Shown piece after piece: positions 23,411 through 36,169 of a stretch of 64,000 nucleotides of DNA; position 1 is the first letter of the stretch, and every line of letters starts with the position of its first letter. The notes beneath the pieces were generated by a model. That model did not search any database, was not told the origin of the DNA, and saw only the letters and a program-made list of their open reading frames with translations. A program made the translations under genes and the position numbers. The DNA comes from Delphinus delphis (Eukaryota > Chordata > Mammalia > Artiodactyla > Delphinidae). The stretch is from positions 23,174,304 through 23,238,303 of the forward strand of contig NC_082693.1 in NCBI RefSeq assembly GCF_949987515.2, read 5' to 3'.

Positions 23411-23935
23411 ACTAGGGAATACTTTTCCTTTCTCATCAAATTTTACTTATGAGTGGTTTCTAGTACCCTAGAAAGTTTGCAGCTCTTATACCTGAGGCTG
23501 TTAAAAAGGCTTGGAGTGACATTATTTTGCCTGTGCAAGTGGGAAGGAGTCACAAATAGTAACATCATGATTCTCATGAGGTTGTAAAGTCTCCGTGTTT
23601 TATTGCTGACATATGGGGGCAGTGATCAGCCAGAGAGTTATGTATTGGAAGAAAAGTTTGTACAGATTATACCTGTACACATGTTAAAGTGCTGAATAAT
23701 AATTTTAATGAACTACTATGAATATTGTACCAATTCACTGGGTTATATAACGAACTCTAGTATGTTTAAAGACTAACTTATTCATCTTTACTGGGAAGTA
23801 TTTACTTTTTTTTTGGATTCCTATTGAATAGTGTACTTTTCAATAGTGTAAGGAATAGTCCTTACAGGAAATCAACTATGCACAGTATTCTAGAACAGTT
23901 TGGAACATTTTACTCTGCTACTTTAGGTTCTCATT
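23411..23935. other. AT-rich single-copy sequence, no gene seen
   Basis: No repeat or gene recognised. The frame at 23824-24024 runs into the L2 repeat to its right. Confidence 0.45.
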
Positions 23936-24220
23936 CATTCATTTATTCATTCATTCAACAAACATCCTTTTGCCTGAGTCATATCCCAGGTACTGTTCTA
24001 GATGCTGAAGAAACAGTGGCTTAAAAGACAGACATGCTTCCTATCTCCCAGAGCTTACAGTCTAGCAGCAAACAGACAATGAAACAAGGTCTAATGGCAA
24101 AGTATGATGAAAGAAAAAGGTGCTATGAGACTATTTAGCAGGAGTCCCTGTCTGGTCTAGGACGGTGGGCAGAGAACATCTGTGAGGGAATGACTTTTAG
24201 GAGGTAATCAAGAGGACAAA

Positions 24221-24796
24221 TATGCAACGATCCCACTCCTGGGCATATATCCAGAGAAAACATACATGCACCCCAATGTTTATAGCAGCACTATTCACAA
24301 TAGCCAAGACGTGGAAGCAACCTAAATGTCCATCAACAGAGGAATGGATAAAGAAGATGTGGTATATATATACAATGGAATATTACTCAGCCATAAAAAA
24401 GAACAAAATAATGCCATTTACAGCAACATGGATGGACCTAGAGATTGTCATACTGAGTGAAGTAAGTCAGACAGAGAAAGACAAATATCATATGATATCA
24501 CTTATACGTGGAATCTAAAATAATGATGCAAAGGAACTTATTTACATAACGGAAACAGACTCACAGACACAGAAAACAAACTTGTGGTTACCAAAGGGGA
24601 AAGTAGGGAAGGGATAAATCAGGAGTTTAGGATTAAAATATATACACTACGATATTTATTGTAAAATAAGTAAATGACAAGGACCTACTCTATAGCACAG
24701 GGAATTATACTCAGCATCTTGTATATCTGAATTGCTTTGCTGTATACCTCAAACTAACATAACATTGTATAGTAACTATACTCCAATTAAAAAAAA
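24221..24796 (+). mobile_element. 5'-truncated L1 insertion (sense)
   Basis: Plus-strand L1 3' end, 576 bp. The end of ORF2 reads 'VLFTIAKTWKQPK'-like text (as 'ALFTIAKTWKQPKCPSTEEW', 24222-24518), followed by the 3' UTR and a short A-tail. Flanked by the 8-bp duplication AGGACAAA at 24213-24220 and 24797-24804. The ORF2 tail is open for 98 codons to its normal stop, but everything upstream is missing. Confidence 0.92.
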
Positions 24797-25047
24797 GGAC
24801 AAAGGGCACGGAGCATGGGATACAGGAGACAGGGTGTTCCACTCAGAGAGGAAACAGCCTGCACGAGGGCTCAGAGGCAAGAGCAGTTTAACGTGTGTTT
24901 GAGGCACAGAAACGAGTACAGAGGTGCAGTGGGCCTGGAGCGCAGAGTGTGAAGAGGTGAAGAGGGGCCTCGTCCTGGAGGGCTCACTGGGCCGTGTTAA
25001 AGATTTTTACTTTTATCTTAAAGGGAACAGGAAGCTATAAGTGCGTT

Positions 25048-25051
<4 letters not shown>

Positions 25052-25078
<27 letters not shown>

Positions 25079-25268
25079 GCGGTATGCGGCCTCTCACTGT
25101 TGTGGCCTCTCCTGTTGCAGAGCACAGGCTCCGGACGCGCAGGCTCAGCGGCCATGGCTCACGGGCCCAGCCGCTCCGCGGCATGTGGGATCTTCCCGGA
25201 CCGGGGCACGAACCCGTGTCCCCTGCATCGGCAGGCGGACTCTCAACCACTGCGCCACCAGGGAAGCC
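25052..25268 (-). repeat. Short CHR-type (cetacean) SINE
   Basis: Perfect 17-bp duplication CTATAAGTGCGTTTTTT at 25035-25051 and 25269-25285. Inserted in an antisense L2. The tail is interspersed with C (ttcttttctttc) followed by a T-run of 17-18. Confidence 0.96.
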
Positions 25269-25420
25269 CTATAAGTGCGTTTTTTTTAACAGTAGAGTGA
25301 CTCACTGATATTTATGTTTTTGAAGGATCTTTGACTGCAGGGTAGAAAACGGGTCAGAGGAGAGCCGAACCGGACACAGGAGACCAGTTAGACCAGTGTT
25401 GTTGCGGTCATTTAGATGAG

Positions 25421-27034
25421 AGATGCTACAGCCTGTGGGCCCCACCTGGCCCACCTACCCGCTCACTTGCTTGCCCATTTCTATGGCTCGGTCTGCACTA
25501 CGACAGTGGAGTTGAGTAGTTGCGGCAGAGACGGTTTGGCCCACAAAGCCTCAAGTGTTTACTATCTGGCCGTTTACAGAGTTTGAACACCCCTGGCCTA
25601 CCCAAGGGTGGTGGCAGTGCAGAGGTTCTAGAGAAACGAGGACTCTTTAGCCGGTACACTCAGCCCGCTAGAAAGGTGATGAGCCAATGGGTGTGGCTTT
25701 CACAGCAGCGTGGAGAAGAGGGCTGCTTTCTGTGTGGGCGTTGTGGCATCGGAATGGTGTGTCCGCTCATTCATCTGTGTGTGTACATGCTTGTGTGTAT
25801 GTGTACGTGTGTGTGGGGGGCAGCTCCACCTTTACGAGGCAAGTTAGGTTCACAACGCACTTTTGCTGAAAAATGCCTTTAGTGAGCCCTGAGGTGTGAC
25901 TCTAATGAACCCGAACACATGGAGGTCATGTTCAGTATTTCTTCAGAAAGTACAACGCTTACATTTGTTTTCCATATCTATGAAGTACGGTGCATACAGG
26001 GAAAAGGGCTTTGATTCACTGTATATAAGTTCAGTCTGAATATCCGATCTGTCTAGCATACTTCCTATTTAATCCCAGAGGACTTGTTAGGGGAACAGGA
26101 CATTTAAATAAAAGCAAAGCTGTGTTCCTCTATCTCCTCTGAAACCAACCGAGAGATGGTTTCCTGTACTGGGAAGAATCCCCCTCTCCAACTTAGTGAT
26201 TTATGATTCTCTTAGTTGCATCTGTTTATTTTGCTTGCAGCCAATTTATGTTGGTTTTAAAGAAATATAAGTGCAGCAAGAGAGGAAACTTTGAAAAGAC
26301 AGAGGAAGGAAGACATTGGGATATGGTAAGGGTGAGAAGAATTTAGGAAAACAGAAGCTCATCTGGATCTGAGGTGGGGGGAGTCCGGGAGAGGGCTGCT
26401 CAAAATACAAAGAGCAGAAAGGTGAAGAAATAAAAGGAGAGGGAAATGGAGGGACAAGTCATGCAAAATCTTGTTGAACCGGGCCTGAATCCAGTCCAAA
26501 ATGACCCCTGATCTCATCCAAGTACTGTCCGGCCCCTTTACAGTTTGTAAGATGTGATGTAACCGCAGGCCAAAGTGGTGTGGCTGGAGGCCATGGACCT
26601 GGGGAATCGTCTTGCCAGTGGGCTGATGTGGGAAAGCGGAGTGCCAAGCTGGCCAGACGCTGGTCTCTAATGCTATGTAATGAAGGTTAAGTGACAGACG
26701 GATATCCACTTAACTGCTGATTCCATCTCTCCACACCCTGTTATCATCCTTCTGCTGCTTTGTAAAAGGCAAATTGTGCCAGAAAATATGTTTTAGGTTA
26801 CTTGATTTTTTTTTTTTTTTTTTGGTTCTCTGTCATTAAACAACTTCCTTTTTCCCCTCTCAGTCGATGTCAAGGTAAAAGTTTGAGATGATGCCCTTCC
26901 GGAGCTGTCCATCTAGTCATGCCCTCAGAGAGTTCAGAGGGCCTGGGGGGAGACTGCCAACAGGGTGTTGATTCTGAAGACAAGGAGGCAGTTTCCACCT
27001 AGAGAGCCTTCTGAAGGCTGAGTGGCTTTTGTAG

Positions 27035-27036
<2 letters not shown>
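25421..27036. other. Single-copy sequence, no gene seen
   Basis: Includes a TG-rich stretch at 25778-25817 and a T-run at 26804-26823 with no SINE or L1 body next to it. Frames (25520-25882, 26359-26709) have no recognisable domains. Confidence 0.45.

Positions 27037-27073
<37 letters not shown>
27037..27073. repeat. (TG)n microsatellite
   Basis: About 18 uninterrupted TG units. Confidence 0.97.
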
Positions 27074-27074
<1 letters not shown>

Positions 27075-30000
27075 ACACTGCAGAGGGACGGGGCTCCAGT
27101 GCCTTATCTGTATGATCACTTGTCTCTCCTTGTGGGTAAGCTAGTGTGCAGTGGTTCCGATCAGTTTGGCTTCTGTGTTTTGGCTTGTGGCAGCTCAATA
27201 AATCCTCAGCCATTGGGGCTTGAGATTAGAGGGTTCCAAGAAATACAGGAAGCAATTGGTAACAAGGAGGCTAAAATGAGAGATAAGTCCCTTCTCGTGA
27301 ACTTTCACTCATTGAGAATAAGCATCTCTCTTTCTGGAAAACAAAACAGAAAGCTCCCACTTTGGATTATTTATATTTATGACCATTCACAACTTTAACC
27401 CAGGTAAACACAATCAAAATCAGAGAGGACTCTGGAAGTTGAAAGCCAGCATGTGTCCTATGTAGTCTTTAGGCAATTGCAAATAATTGTAAGGTGACTT
27501 GACGCCGTCCAGGAAGAAACAGAACCAGACAATAACCTGAGCGTCAGCCTCTGAATGGCTGGTGGATTCTCCCGAGGGCCTGCAGGCTTATTTGCCATCA
27601 CAGTGAAAAACACCCCCCGTTTCGGTGAGAAGGGTGTAGATCTTTCTTCAAGTGAAGGCAAATGACTAAGACACTTTTCTAATTAATAAAGAAGCTTCAT
27701 TAACCACCATGTTGAGCTCAGTCCCCTGGCACCCTTTGTTCTTTCTTTGCTCTTCCCTCTGCTCCACTGTCCCCTTCTCTTTATTCTTTCCACGAATGTT
27801 TATTGAGTTTCTGTCCTGAGCCCAACCTGAGTAGGTACAGAGAATACAGCTATGAATCAGGCAGACAGAACTTTATGGAACTATCTATGCTCCTGGGAAA
27901 TTTTTCTTACGTTCTTAATCCTTTAAAATGCCCTATATAATGTCTCCTAATTAGATTACTAGTTCTTTGAGGACTACTATTCTTTTCTGTGCACAGTGTA
28001 CCCAAAATAAATGTTACCAAAAACCATAACTGCCACAATAATGTTGATACTTCTCATCATATGCAGATTTAAGCTCTATGGAATGTACGTTATAAGTGTG
28101 AATTGCTTTCATGTCAAGTCAAAAAGGAAATTTTTATTTAGTAGTGTACCCGAAAATGCCTTCCTTTTCAGCAGGCGTGCTTTGTTTCCAAAATCCTTGG
28201 AAGACTGTCCAAGGAGTTTTGTGTATGAGAGTTTGTCTTTCAGGGGTTCCAACAGCAAAGGTTTTTGCCCCCAGGGGGAGCTTTCCAAGAGGAGCCCTCC
28301 ATCTTGGAGAAAGGAAAGCATAATTTTGGGGCGACACCCTGTCTATTTTAAATCAGTGGAGAGGGGAAAAATATTTGTCTCCAAGACTGTAATTTTCCAG
28401 ATGACGCCATATTGTTGCACTGTTGCCATACCATGAGAAAGAGCATTCTTGTGGTTTCTGTACTGGAAATCCTGTAGGAATGCTATTTCTGGCATCTTTT
28501 CATAACGAAGCCAGGCGAGTATGGGGAACAGATAGGCCAACCAGATACAGTTTGTGGTCTTTTGGCATTTTAGAAAAGTCCCTTCAACATGGCATTTTTT
28601 AATGGGATTTCTCAGTGTATGAGGTGTTGAGTGGGATGGGTGAGGAGTACGGTATGGAAATATTAGTCCAGGTCAAATCCCAAAGCAGCAGTCTGGTCAG
28701 ACATCCGGACTTTCATGCGATTATTCTCTCATAAAAATAATTTTGACCCTTCAATTTTGTCTCTTAGTACAGGGTATAAATATCTCTTTCCAAAATTAAA
28801 TTTTGATAGCTAGGGACCACAACTAAGTATGCATTCTAATAAAAATAAAAGTAACTAGACGGGTAGATATCCCATGGTAGTTTTTCAGATGGAGTTTGGT
28901 TCCTGTAAAAATCTGCTTTCTGACTCTGAGCTGAATGTCATATTTAAGGTAAAAAAATTATACAGAACTCTTTTTTGAAATATGAAAATCATAAGGATTT
29001 TTAAAACTCTGGCAACATTTTGTCCAGGTAACATTTTTCTCTTTAACTTAGAAAGTTACCTTTTCATACCATCTTTGAATAGCAGCTTCCAGAAATACTT
29101 CCAAATTGTCTGCAGTCTTTTTCCTGTGAGGTGAAGATGCTAAAGAGAGTACAAGGCTCTTAAAAGGCTGTTTAATATCTAAGTGTATAAATTATTTTGA
29201 GGACAACACTATTAGAATAAGAAGACATTTCCTGGGCACATCTGACAGCAGACTCTGGAACTGAATTGATCTAACCCAATAACTGAATTAAAAATAAGTT
29301 TTAAACCTCATTCATAGTCTATATGCCTTTTTGCCAAGTGTTCTTCAAATACAACTTCTCTCTCTCCTCTCTCTGTCTTTCTCTCCATCTTTCCTCCTTC
29401 TCTCTCCTCCCCGCATCCCCCACTTCTCTAGATCGTGATTCAATAGTAGAAGAGTAGGAAGAGCCCAAGCTCCGGCCCCAGGCTCGCTCTTCCTCTCCCT
29501 CCCTGCTCTTGCTGCAGTGGGTAGGTTGGGGAGATAATAGGCTTGGCCCCAAGGGGAGGGTGTGGAGGGACCATATGGTTTCTCTGGCAGTTACTGGGAG
29601 CAGTGTTGACAGGCTTGGGGGGAAGCCAAGGTTGGAGTCTCCTGTGCCAGCAGGAGGACAGCAGTGACTGACGTACAGCTCTGGACAGCAGGAGGGAAGG
29701 AGGGAGCCTTGAGAGACCCAAGGCTCTGGAAAGTCTGGGTCTAATGCTTAGTTAATCTGCTCAAGAAAATAACATTTAAATGGAAAAATCCCTCTTTTCT
29801 ACCAGGGAACGTGGTCTCTATCTTTCAGGCTATTCTTTGCAAATAAGAAAACTGTTAATTGATTTTATTAGTATAATGAATGTAAAATTAAGGAATTTTA
29901 AATGCTAGACTAGGAGGAGATCATTTGTTGAATCATAACATTTATTAGGTTGTTGGAAGAGAGAGGATGTGTACAGCTAGATCTTGGTTGTTATTTGAAA

Positions 30001-30355
30001 AACCTGGAACTTTATGAGAGAGGTGGAGAATGTTTCTGAAAAATTCTATACCTAGATGGTAAATGAAGAAGTAAAATGTGTTAGGAAAGTTGGGGAGATG
30101 GAGCTTGGGGCTGTACTTTACAGTTTTCATTAATAAATTATGAAAACAACAACTGTTTTTGAGAAATGGTTACTGGCTGTGTATGTAAGAAGGGGGATCT
30201 TCCAGTTGAGTTCCACCCAGAGGCTCCTGGCTAGGCTGCTGGTCTGCTACATGCCTACTGGAGAAGAGTCTGTCAACAGCTGAGTTTCCTTTAGGAAGAA
30301 AGTGGCTCTTAGGGTGCCCTAAATAAGTTAGAAGACTGCCCTTTGGTGATGCCAC
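27074..30355. other. Mostly single-copy sequence, no gene seen
   Basis: Small L2-like fragment at about 27785-27875 ('aatgtttattgagtttctgtcctgag ... gaatacagctatgaatcaggcag') and a CT-rich tract at 29355-29425. Overlapping frames of up to 141 codons (28011-28436) on both strands lack domain evidence and are probably chance. Confidence 0.45.
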
Positions 30356-30760
30356 TGTTACCGAACCAAACTTGGGTCTGCTCACTGCATGCAGTAAAGC
30401 CAATCTACCAGCACAGGGCTGTAGTGAAGGAAAGAACAGTGTTTATTGCAGGGCGCTAAGCAAGGAGTCCAGGCAGCTAGTGCTCAAAACACACGTACTC
30501 CCTGATGGGTTACAGGAAATCAGTTTTAAAGGCCAGGTAAGGGAGGAGGGTCCCAGGGTATGTGATCAGCTCGTGCACAATTCTCTGATTGGTTGATGGT
30601 GAGGTAACAGGGGGGTGTCACAGGGGTTCACATCACCAGTCCTTAGGCTCCAGTAGGTCTGGGGGCTATGTGCTCAGGGTCATCAAGTAGTTAATTTCTT
30701 CCATTTGGTGGTGGTTTTAGCATCTGTAAAACGACTCAGGAAATGGACACCAGATACTAT
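30356..30760 (-). repeat. Likely endogenous-retrovirus LTR (solo; outer end uncertain)
   Basis: On the minus strand the left edge reads 'cagacccaagtttggttcggtaaca', ending in CA at 30356. About 75 bp upstream of that end is a polyadenylation signal (AATAAA within 'tgcaataaacactg'). This is the layout of an LTR R-U5 region. The 5' (right) edge is not clear; the LTR could extend to about 31090, where the minus strand starts 'tgtaagaatctg'. No internal viral genes are seen, so it would be a solo LTR. Confidence 0.55.
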
Positions 30761-31099
30761 TACCTAGGTACTTCAGAGAGGGGCTAAAGCAGAGGATAAG
30801 GGGGACGGGTCTGTCCTGGGAAGGCCCCATAGGGTCCTGTTCCATTACACCTTGATGCCATGGCCCCGGCTCCTGGCACTTCAGAGAGCCAGTAGAAGAA
30901 GAGGTAGAACTAAGGGGATTTTCATGGGAAAACTGTGGTCTCCTCAAGGGCCAATCAGGGTCACATACCCTAGTCCTTTCACTCTGTGGGCCACCAAAGA
31001 TAATTTGCCCCGTCCTATTTTCCTGTGTCCCTTACGCTGCCTGTTCTGCTTTTTTCTTGGGTTCTAATAAACCTGGAAGACAGATTCTTACAGAAACCT

Positions 31100-32955
31100 G
31101 AGAGAAATGCAGCAAGAAAAGAGACAGTGGTTATTGTGTTTAGAATCCTGGTCCGATTCCTTCAAGCCTCTGCCTGATTTCCTTTTGGGTTGGCCTGTTT
31201 CCTTTAATATCCTGGACAGTATAATTATTTGCCTGGCTGGTCAGAAAGAAATGGCAGACTTCAATAAAAGTACCACTTCAATTAAAATCATGGAAAGAAA
31301 TAAGAGATTATCACAATTATGTCATCTATTTGCCAGCTGGGGGAGTATATTGTGCTCTCTCTGCCGGTTGGCCATCCAAAGAGTTTTCAAGGATTAACAA
31401 GAAGAGTTAGTGAGAAGATCTGTGGTCACACAGGAATTTGCTACATATCTTGTGGGCTTTTCTGGAACTAGATTTGTTTTAGCGGAAAATGCGAGACTGG
31501 ATTAATGCCACTTGCGGAATCTTGATACCTTGATCTCAGCTACATCTGCAGGCCTGAATTTAAACCTATGTAGGATTGGAAGGCACTTCTGATGACAGCT
31601 TGACCAAAATATTATGAAATAAGGGAAGAAAAGTACAACTTAATGATAGAGAATTAGCCTATGAATTTCTGGTTCACCCCTCAAAATGGAAAAACTAAGT
31701 ACAATGGTTAACGATCTTTTTGTAGCTTGTGGGAGCAAAATTGTGAATGCATTTTCACTCAATGCAATCCTTGATGCAAAGATTTAAAAGTTACAATCAG
31801 AAAACAATGGAAGTTGTATGGATTACAGACAGCCTTTGATTCCTAGAAGTGTATAACATTTTCTTGAAACTGCTAAATAACCTTCCAGGGAAGTTATCTC
31901 TTTCTGGGAAGGTCTTGTGCTGTACAATGTGGGTTTTGACAAGGGTAGATCAATCTGTTAAGGTTTAATAATTTCTGCTCCTTTAATAAGTTGGGGCAAA
32001 CAAGAAATAGCAAATTATGCAGTTTTCACTGTGACAAATTATGAGAGTTAAAAAGCAGTCCCCTTTTTATAGCTATTATCTGTGTTTAATGAAAAAAAAA
32101 TTTCTTATTGGGTGTAAGGACTATTTTACACTTTGTGGTTGTGTTCACTATTTGCAGATTCCCCACCACTATCTCTAAATTTAAGTTCCAGAGACTATTT
32201 TTTTTTTCCTGTATCAAAGAATGAGAATGGTTAATATTAGTAGCTCAGTTGGTATCAGATATTTTCTATGTTTTCTTGAAAATTATTTTGTCAATTGCTA
32301 ATATCAAATTTCTAGAGAGAAATAGACTATTTGGTAAATTATTTTCACGTTTGTGTATCACTTTCCATGTCTAAGTCATTAAAAGAATCACAAAATTTGA
32401 AAAAATAAATAAAAACCAGTCCTTTTTTTGTACCTGTGCGTTGATTTTTCTCTTTGTGGGGCTGATATGCTTGGTTCCCAACAAAAAAACAATTTGATTC
32501 ATTTTCTTAATTAAATTTTTAAAAAGGAAAAAAGCCTCCAACACTTGAAAATTCAGCTTCCTCATGTGACCTTTCACAAGCTGAAGAATATGCAAGGACT
32601 TAATTATAATGGACTGGGGGAAATCCAGCCTTCTTTCTGTTACAGTGTAATTAAGTACCTGTTAAACTCAGGCAACCCTTAATTTTCCTTGAGTGAAAGC
32701 AGTGGATGAGCTTAAAAACTAATCTTCCCCTTAAGGCTTGCTTTATGAAAGCCCTGTAATTAGAAATAGAGGTTTGTCCAAACTTAAAAGTTTTTTTTTT
32801 TTTTTTCTGGAAACATTTTTACTTTGACAAAAGTTGTAAACTTTTGTTCTTGGTGTTAGGTAGAGCACCGCCAATTTTAACCAGCCCTGAAGAGCAGACG
32901 TGTGTAGCTGTGATTGCAGAGATGGGAGGGGCTGAGTATCTTGGGCAGTTGTTAT
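31100..32955. other. AT-rich single-copy sequence, no gene seen
   Basis: No gene or named repeat recognised in 1.85 kb. A T-run at 32793-32807 stands alone. Confidence 0.45.
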
Positions 32956-32957
32956 CC

Positions 32958-33118
32958 GTGACCTTGCTGCTCCAAGTGTGGTCCGGGTACTAGCAGCATC
33001 CGCCTCACCTGGGAGCTTGTCAGGAAAGCAGAACAGACCCAGTGAATCAGCAAATCGTTAAGAACCCCAGATGCGTTGAATGCACATTCATGCTTAAGAT
33101 CCACTGGTTTATAATGCT
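32958..33118 (+). repeat. MER5A-like hAT (Charlie) DNA transposon fragment
   Basis: 'ctgctccaagtgtggtccgggtactagcagcatccgcctcacctgggagcttgtcagg' to 'gatccactggttta' matches the layout of this short non-autonomous element, which is shared by placental mammals. Confidence 0.8.
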
Positions 33119-33713
33119 GACTGGTGTGACGTGGAAAAGGTGAACTTTAAAGTAAATAGACTGTTCTTAGGGGAAGAAAAGGTTATAAGTTAAAGAGCAG
33201 TCAGTTTTATTTGTTGGATCTTAAAATCGAGGCAACCAGCATGGCCAAAAGAATTTTTTGAAGCTTGCTCCTACCTCCAGGGGGTCCTGTAAGAAACGGC
33301 CTTTGCCTTAGATTCTGGAATATCTTTTGTTTCCAGAGCTGGACAAGGAGTGAACTCTCTGGTCCACAGGGTAGATCTGGCTCTTGGTTACTTTTCTCAT
33401 AGGAAATGTAATTTCCATGCAAGATCATCTGACTGAAAGTAGTTGCTCAATAAGTATTTTTTGAATGAATCATTGAATATATTCAGGTCGTAGCTAGTTT
33501 TGTGAAACAAAATGCGCACAAGACATTTTGTCCTGTCCTTGACGCCTACTCTCTTCCTGGGGCTACCAAAGTATTTGTGAATACCTCCATTAGGGTGCCT
33601 ATTGTTTTGTGATAATTTATTTTTCTTCCTCTCTTACTATACCATGAGTTATCTGTGTTTCCCAGAGTCTTGTATGGGGCTGGGAACGTTTGGGTACTCA
33701 AAAATGTGTTTTT
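33119..33713. other. Single-copy sequence with a MIR tail fragment
   Basis: At about 33434-33470 'agttgctcaataagtattttttgaatgaat' looks like the 3' end of a sense MIR. No gene seen. Confidence 0.45.
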
Positions 33714-33728
33714 AAAAAAATTGTGGTA

Positions 33729-33918
33729 GGGCTTCCCTGGTGGCGCAGTGGTTGAGACTCCGCCTGACGATGCAGGGGACACGGGTTCGTGCCCTGATCC
33801 GGGAAGATCCCACATGCCGTGGAGCGGCTGGGCCCGTCAGCCATGGCCGCTGAGCCTGCGCGTCCGGAGCCTGTGCTCCGCAACAGGAGAGGCCGCAGCG
33901 GTGAGAGGCCTGCGTACT

Positions 33919-33942
<24 letters not shown>
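33729..33942 (+). repeat. Short CHR-type (cetacean) SINE
   Basis: Plus-strand copy with an A-run of 29 (33921-33949, shared with the duplication). TSD AAAAAAATTGTGGTA at 33714-33728 and 33943-33957. The duplicated target is the 3' tail of the old L1 to its right, so the SINE landed exactly at the tail/body border of that L1. Confidence 0.96.
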
Positions 33943-33952
<10 letters not shown>

Positions 33953-35335
33953 TGGTAAAATATACATAACAGTAACATAAAATATACCATTTTAACCATT
34001 TTCAAGTGTACAGTGACATTAAATACATTTACATTGTTCTACAACCATCACCACCATTCATTCACAGAACTCTTTTCATCTTGAAAAAATGAAACTCCAT
34101 ATTTATTAAAAAACTTCTCATTTTCCCTTCTCTCAGCCCCTGGCAACTACCATTCTACATTCTGTCCCTATGAATTTGACCTCATATAAGTGGAATCATA
34201 CAGTATTTCTCCTTTTGGGCTTGGCTTTACTTACCTTAACACAGTGTCTTCAAGGTTCATTCACGCTGTAGCATGTCTCAGAATTTCCTCCCTTTTGAAG
34301 GCTGACTAGTATTTTGTTGTGTTTAGACACCACATTTTGTTTGTCTATTCATCTGTCAATTGACACTTGGATTGCTTCCACACTTTGGCTATTGTGAGCA
34401 GTGGTACTATAAACGTGAGTATGTAAGTATGTGTTTGAGTCTCTGCTTTCAATTCTTTTGGGTATATACCCAGAGTTGAATTGCTGGATTATATGGGAAT
34501 TTTAATTTTTTGAGGAATCTTCACACTGTTTTCCATAGCAGCTTAACCATTTTACATTTCCACCAGCTGTGTATAGATGTTCTAATTTTTCTACGTCCTT
34601 CCAATACCTGTCATTTTCTGTTTTGATATTAGCTATCCTATTGGGTGTGAGGCGGCATCTCACTGTGGTTTTGATTTGCATTTCCCTAATGACTGTTGAT
34701 GTTGAGCATCTTTTCATGTGCTTATTGGACATTCATATAGCCTTTTGAAGTCATGTCTATTCAAGTCCTTTGCTCATTTTTTTTTTTAAGACTGAAGTTT
34801 CTTATTTATTTATTTAATTTATTTTTGGCTGCATCGGGTCTTAGTTGCGGCACGCAGGATCTTCATTGAGGCACGTGCATCTTTTGTTGGGGGCATGCGG
34901 TCTTCTCTCTAGTTGTGGTGTAAGGGTTTTCTCTTCACTAGTTGTGGCGCACAGGCTCCAGAGTGCGTGGGCTCTATAGTTTTTGGCACTTAGGCTCTCT
35001 AGTTGAGGTGCGCAAGCTAAATGTCTTACATTTAGGTCTTTGATCCATTTTGATCTACTTTTTAGTTTATGTATTTTGGCTCACTTTTTGGTATGTGGTG
35101 TAAGGTAATGGTCCAATGTCATTCTTTTGCATGTGAGCATCCAGTTTTCCCAGAACAATTTACTGAAAAGACTACCTTTCCCCATTGAACAGTCTTTGCA
35201 CCCTTGTCAAAAATCATTTGATCACATATGTGAAGGTTTATTTTGGGGATCTCTATTCTATTCCATTGGTTTATATATTTATTTGTATGCCAGTACCATA
35301 ATGTTTTGATTACTATAGCTTTGTACTAAGTTGTT
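33943..35335 (-). mobile_element. Old L1M element (3' UTR and part of ORF2)
   Basis: Begins with the antisense L1M 3' end 'ttgtggtaaaatatacataacagtaac ... ctacaaccatcaccaccattc', passes through the ORF2 C-terminal region ('ggtatatacccagagttgaattgctgg') and, after a SINE at 34790-35015, continues upstream in ORF2 ('tttgatccattttgatctac') to about 35335, where L1 copy B begins. Clearly more diverged than copies A-D. Confidence 0.85.
34790..35015 (-). repeat. Long CHR-type SINE, 5' truncated
   Basis: A (TTTA)-rich tail and 'ggctgcatcgggtcttagttgcggcacgc' body are present, but the tRNA-like head (the 'gatcgaaccc ... accagggaag' end) is missing. Inserted in an old L1M. Confidence 0.8.
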
Positions 35336-36169
35336 TTGTTTTTTTAACTTTTACTCTATATTGGAGTATAGTTGAATAACAATGTTGTGTTAGTTTCAGG
35401 TGTACAGTAAAGTGATTCAGTTATACATATACATGTACCTATTCTTTTTCAACTTCTTTTCCCATTTAGGTTATTACAGAATATTGAACAGAGTTCCCTG
35501 TGCTATACAGGAGGTCCTTGTTTGTTATCTAGTTTAAATATAGCAGTGTGTACATGTCAATTCCAAACTCCCAACCTATCCCCCCACCCACAACACTCCC
35601 CCCGGTAACCATAAGTTCTTTCTCTAAGTCTGTGAGTCTGTTTCTGTTTTGTAAATATGTTCTTTTGTGTCATTAGATACCACATATAAACGATATCATA
35701 TGATATTTGTCTTTCTCTGTCTGACTTACTTCACTTAGTATGATAACCTCCAGGTCCATCCATGTTGCTGCAAATGACATTATTTCATTCTTTTTAATGT
35801 CTGAGTAATATTGCAGTGTACATGCGTACCACATCTTCTTTATCCATTCATCTGTTGATGGACAGTTAGGTTGCTTCCATATCTTGGTTATTGTAAACAG
35901 CACTGCAATGAACATTGGGGTGTATGTATCATTTTGAACCATGTTTTTCTCCAGATATATGCCCAGGAGTGGGATTCCTGAATCATATGGTAGCTCTATT
36001 TTTAGTTTTTTAAGGAACCTCTATACTGTTCTCCATAGTGGCTGTACTAATTTACATTCCCACCAACAGTGCAAGAGGGTTCGCTTTTCTCTGCACCCTC
36101 TCCAGCATTTACTGTTTGTAGACTTTTTGATGATGGCCATTCTGATTGGTGTGAGGTGATAGCTCATTG

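Larger units (their letters stand above)
23936..25420 (-). repeat. Ancient LINE (L2-type), interrupted by an L1 and a SINE
   Basis: Starts with (ATTC)n then 'ccaggtactgttctagatgctgaag ... cccagagcttacagtctagcag', continues at 24805-25034 ('ggtgttccactcagag ... gcacgagggctcagaggcaagagc') and again at 25286-25420 ('ggagaccagttagaccagtgttg'). Removal of the two insertions (24221-24796 and 25052-25268, each with one copy of its duplication) restores one continuous antisense L2-like stretch. Confidence 0.7.

Noticed and set aside
26804..26823. Isolated T-run as a possible SINE or L1 tail
   Set aside because: No element body or duplication on either side.
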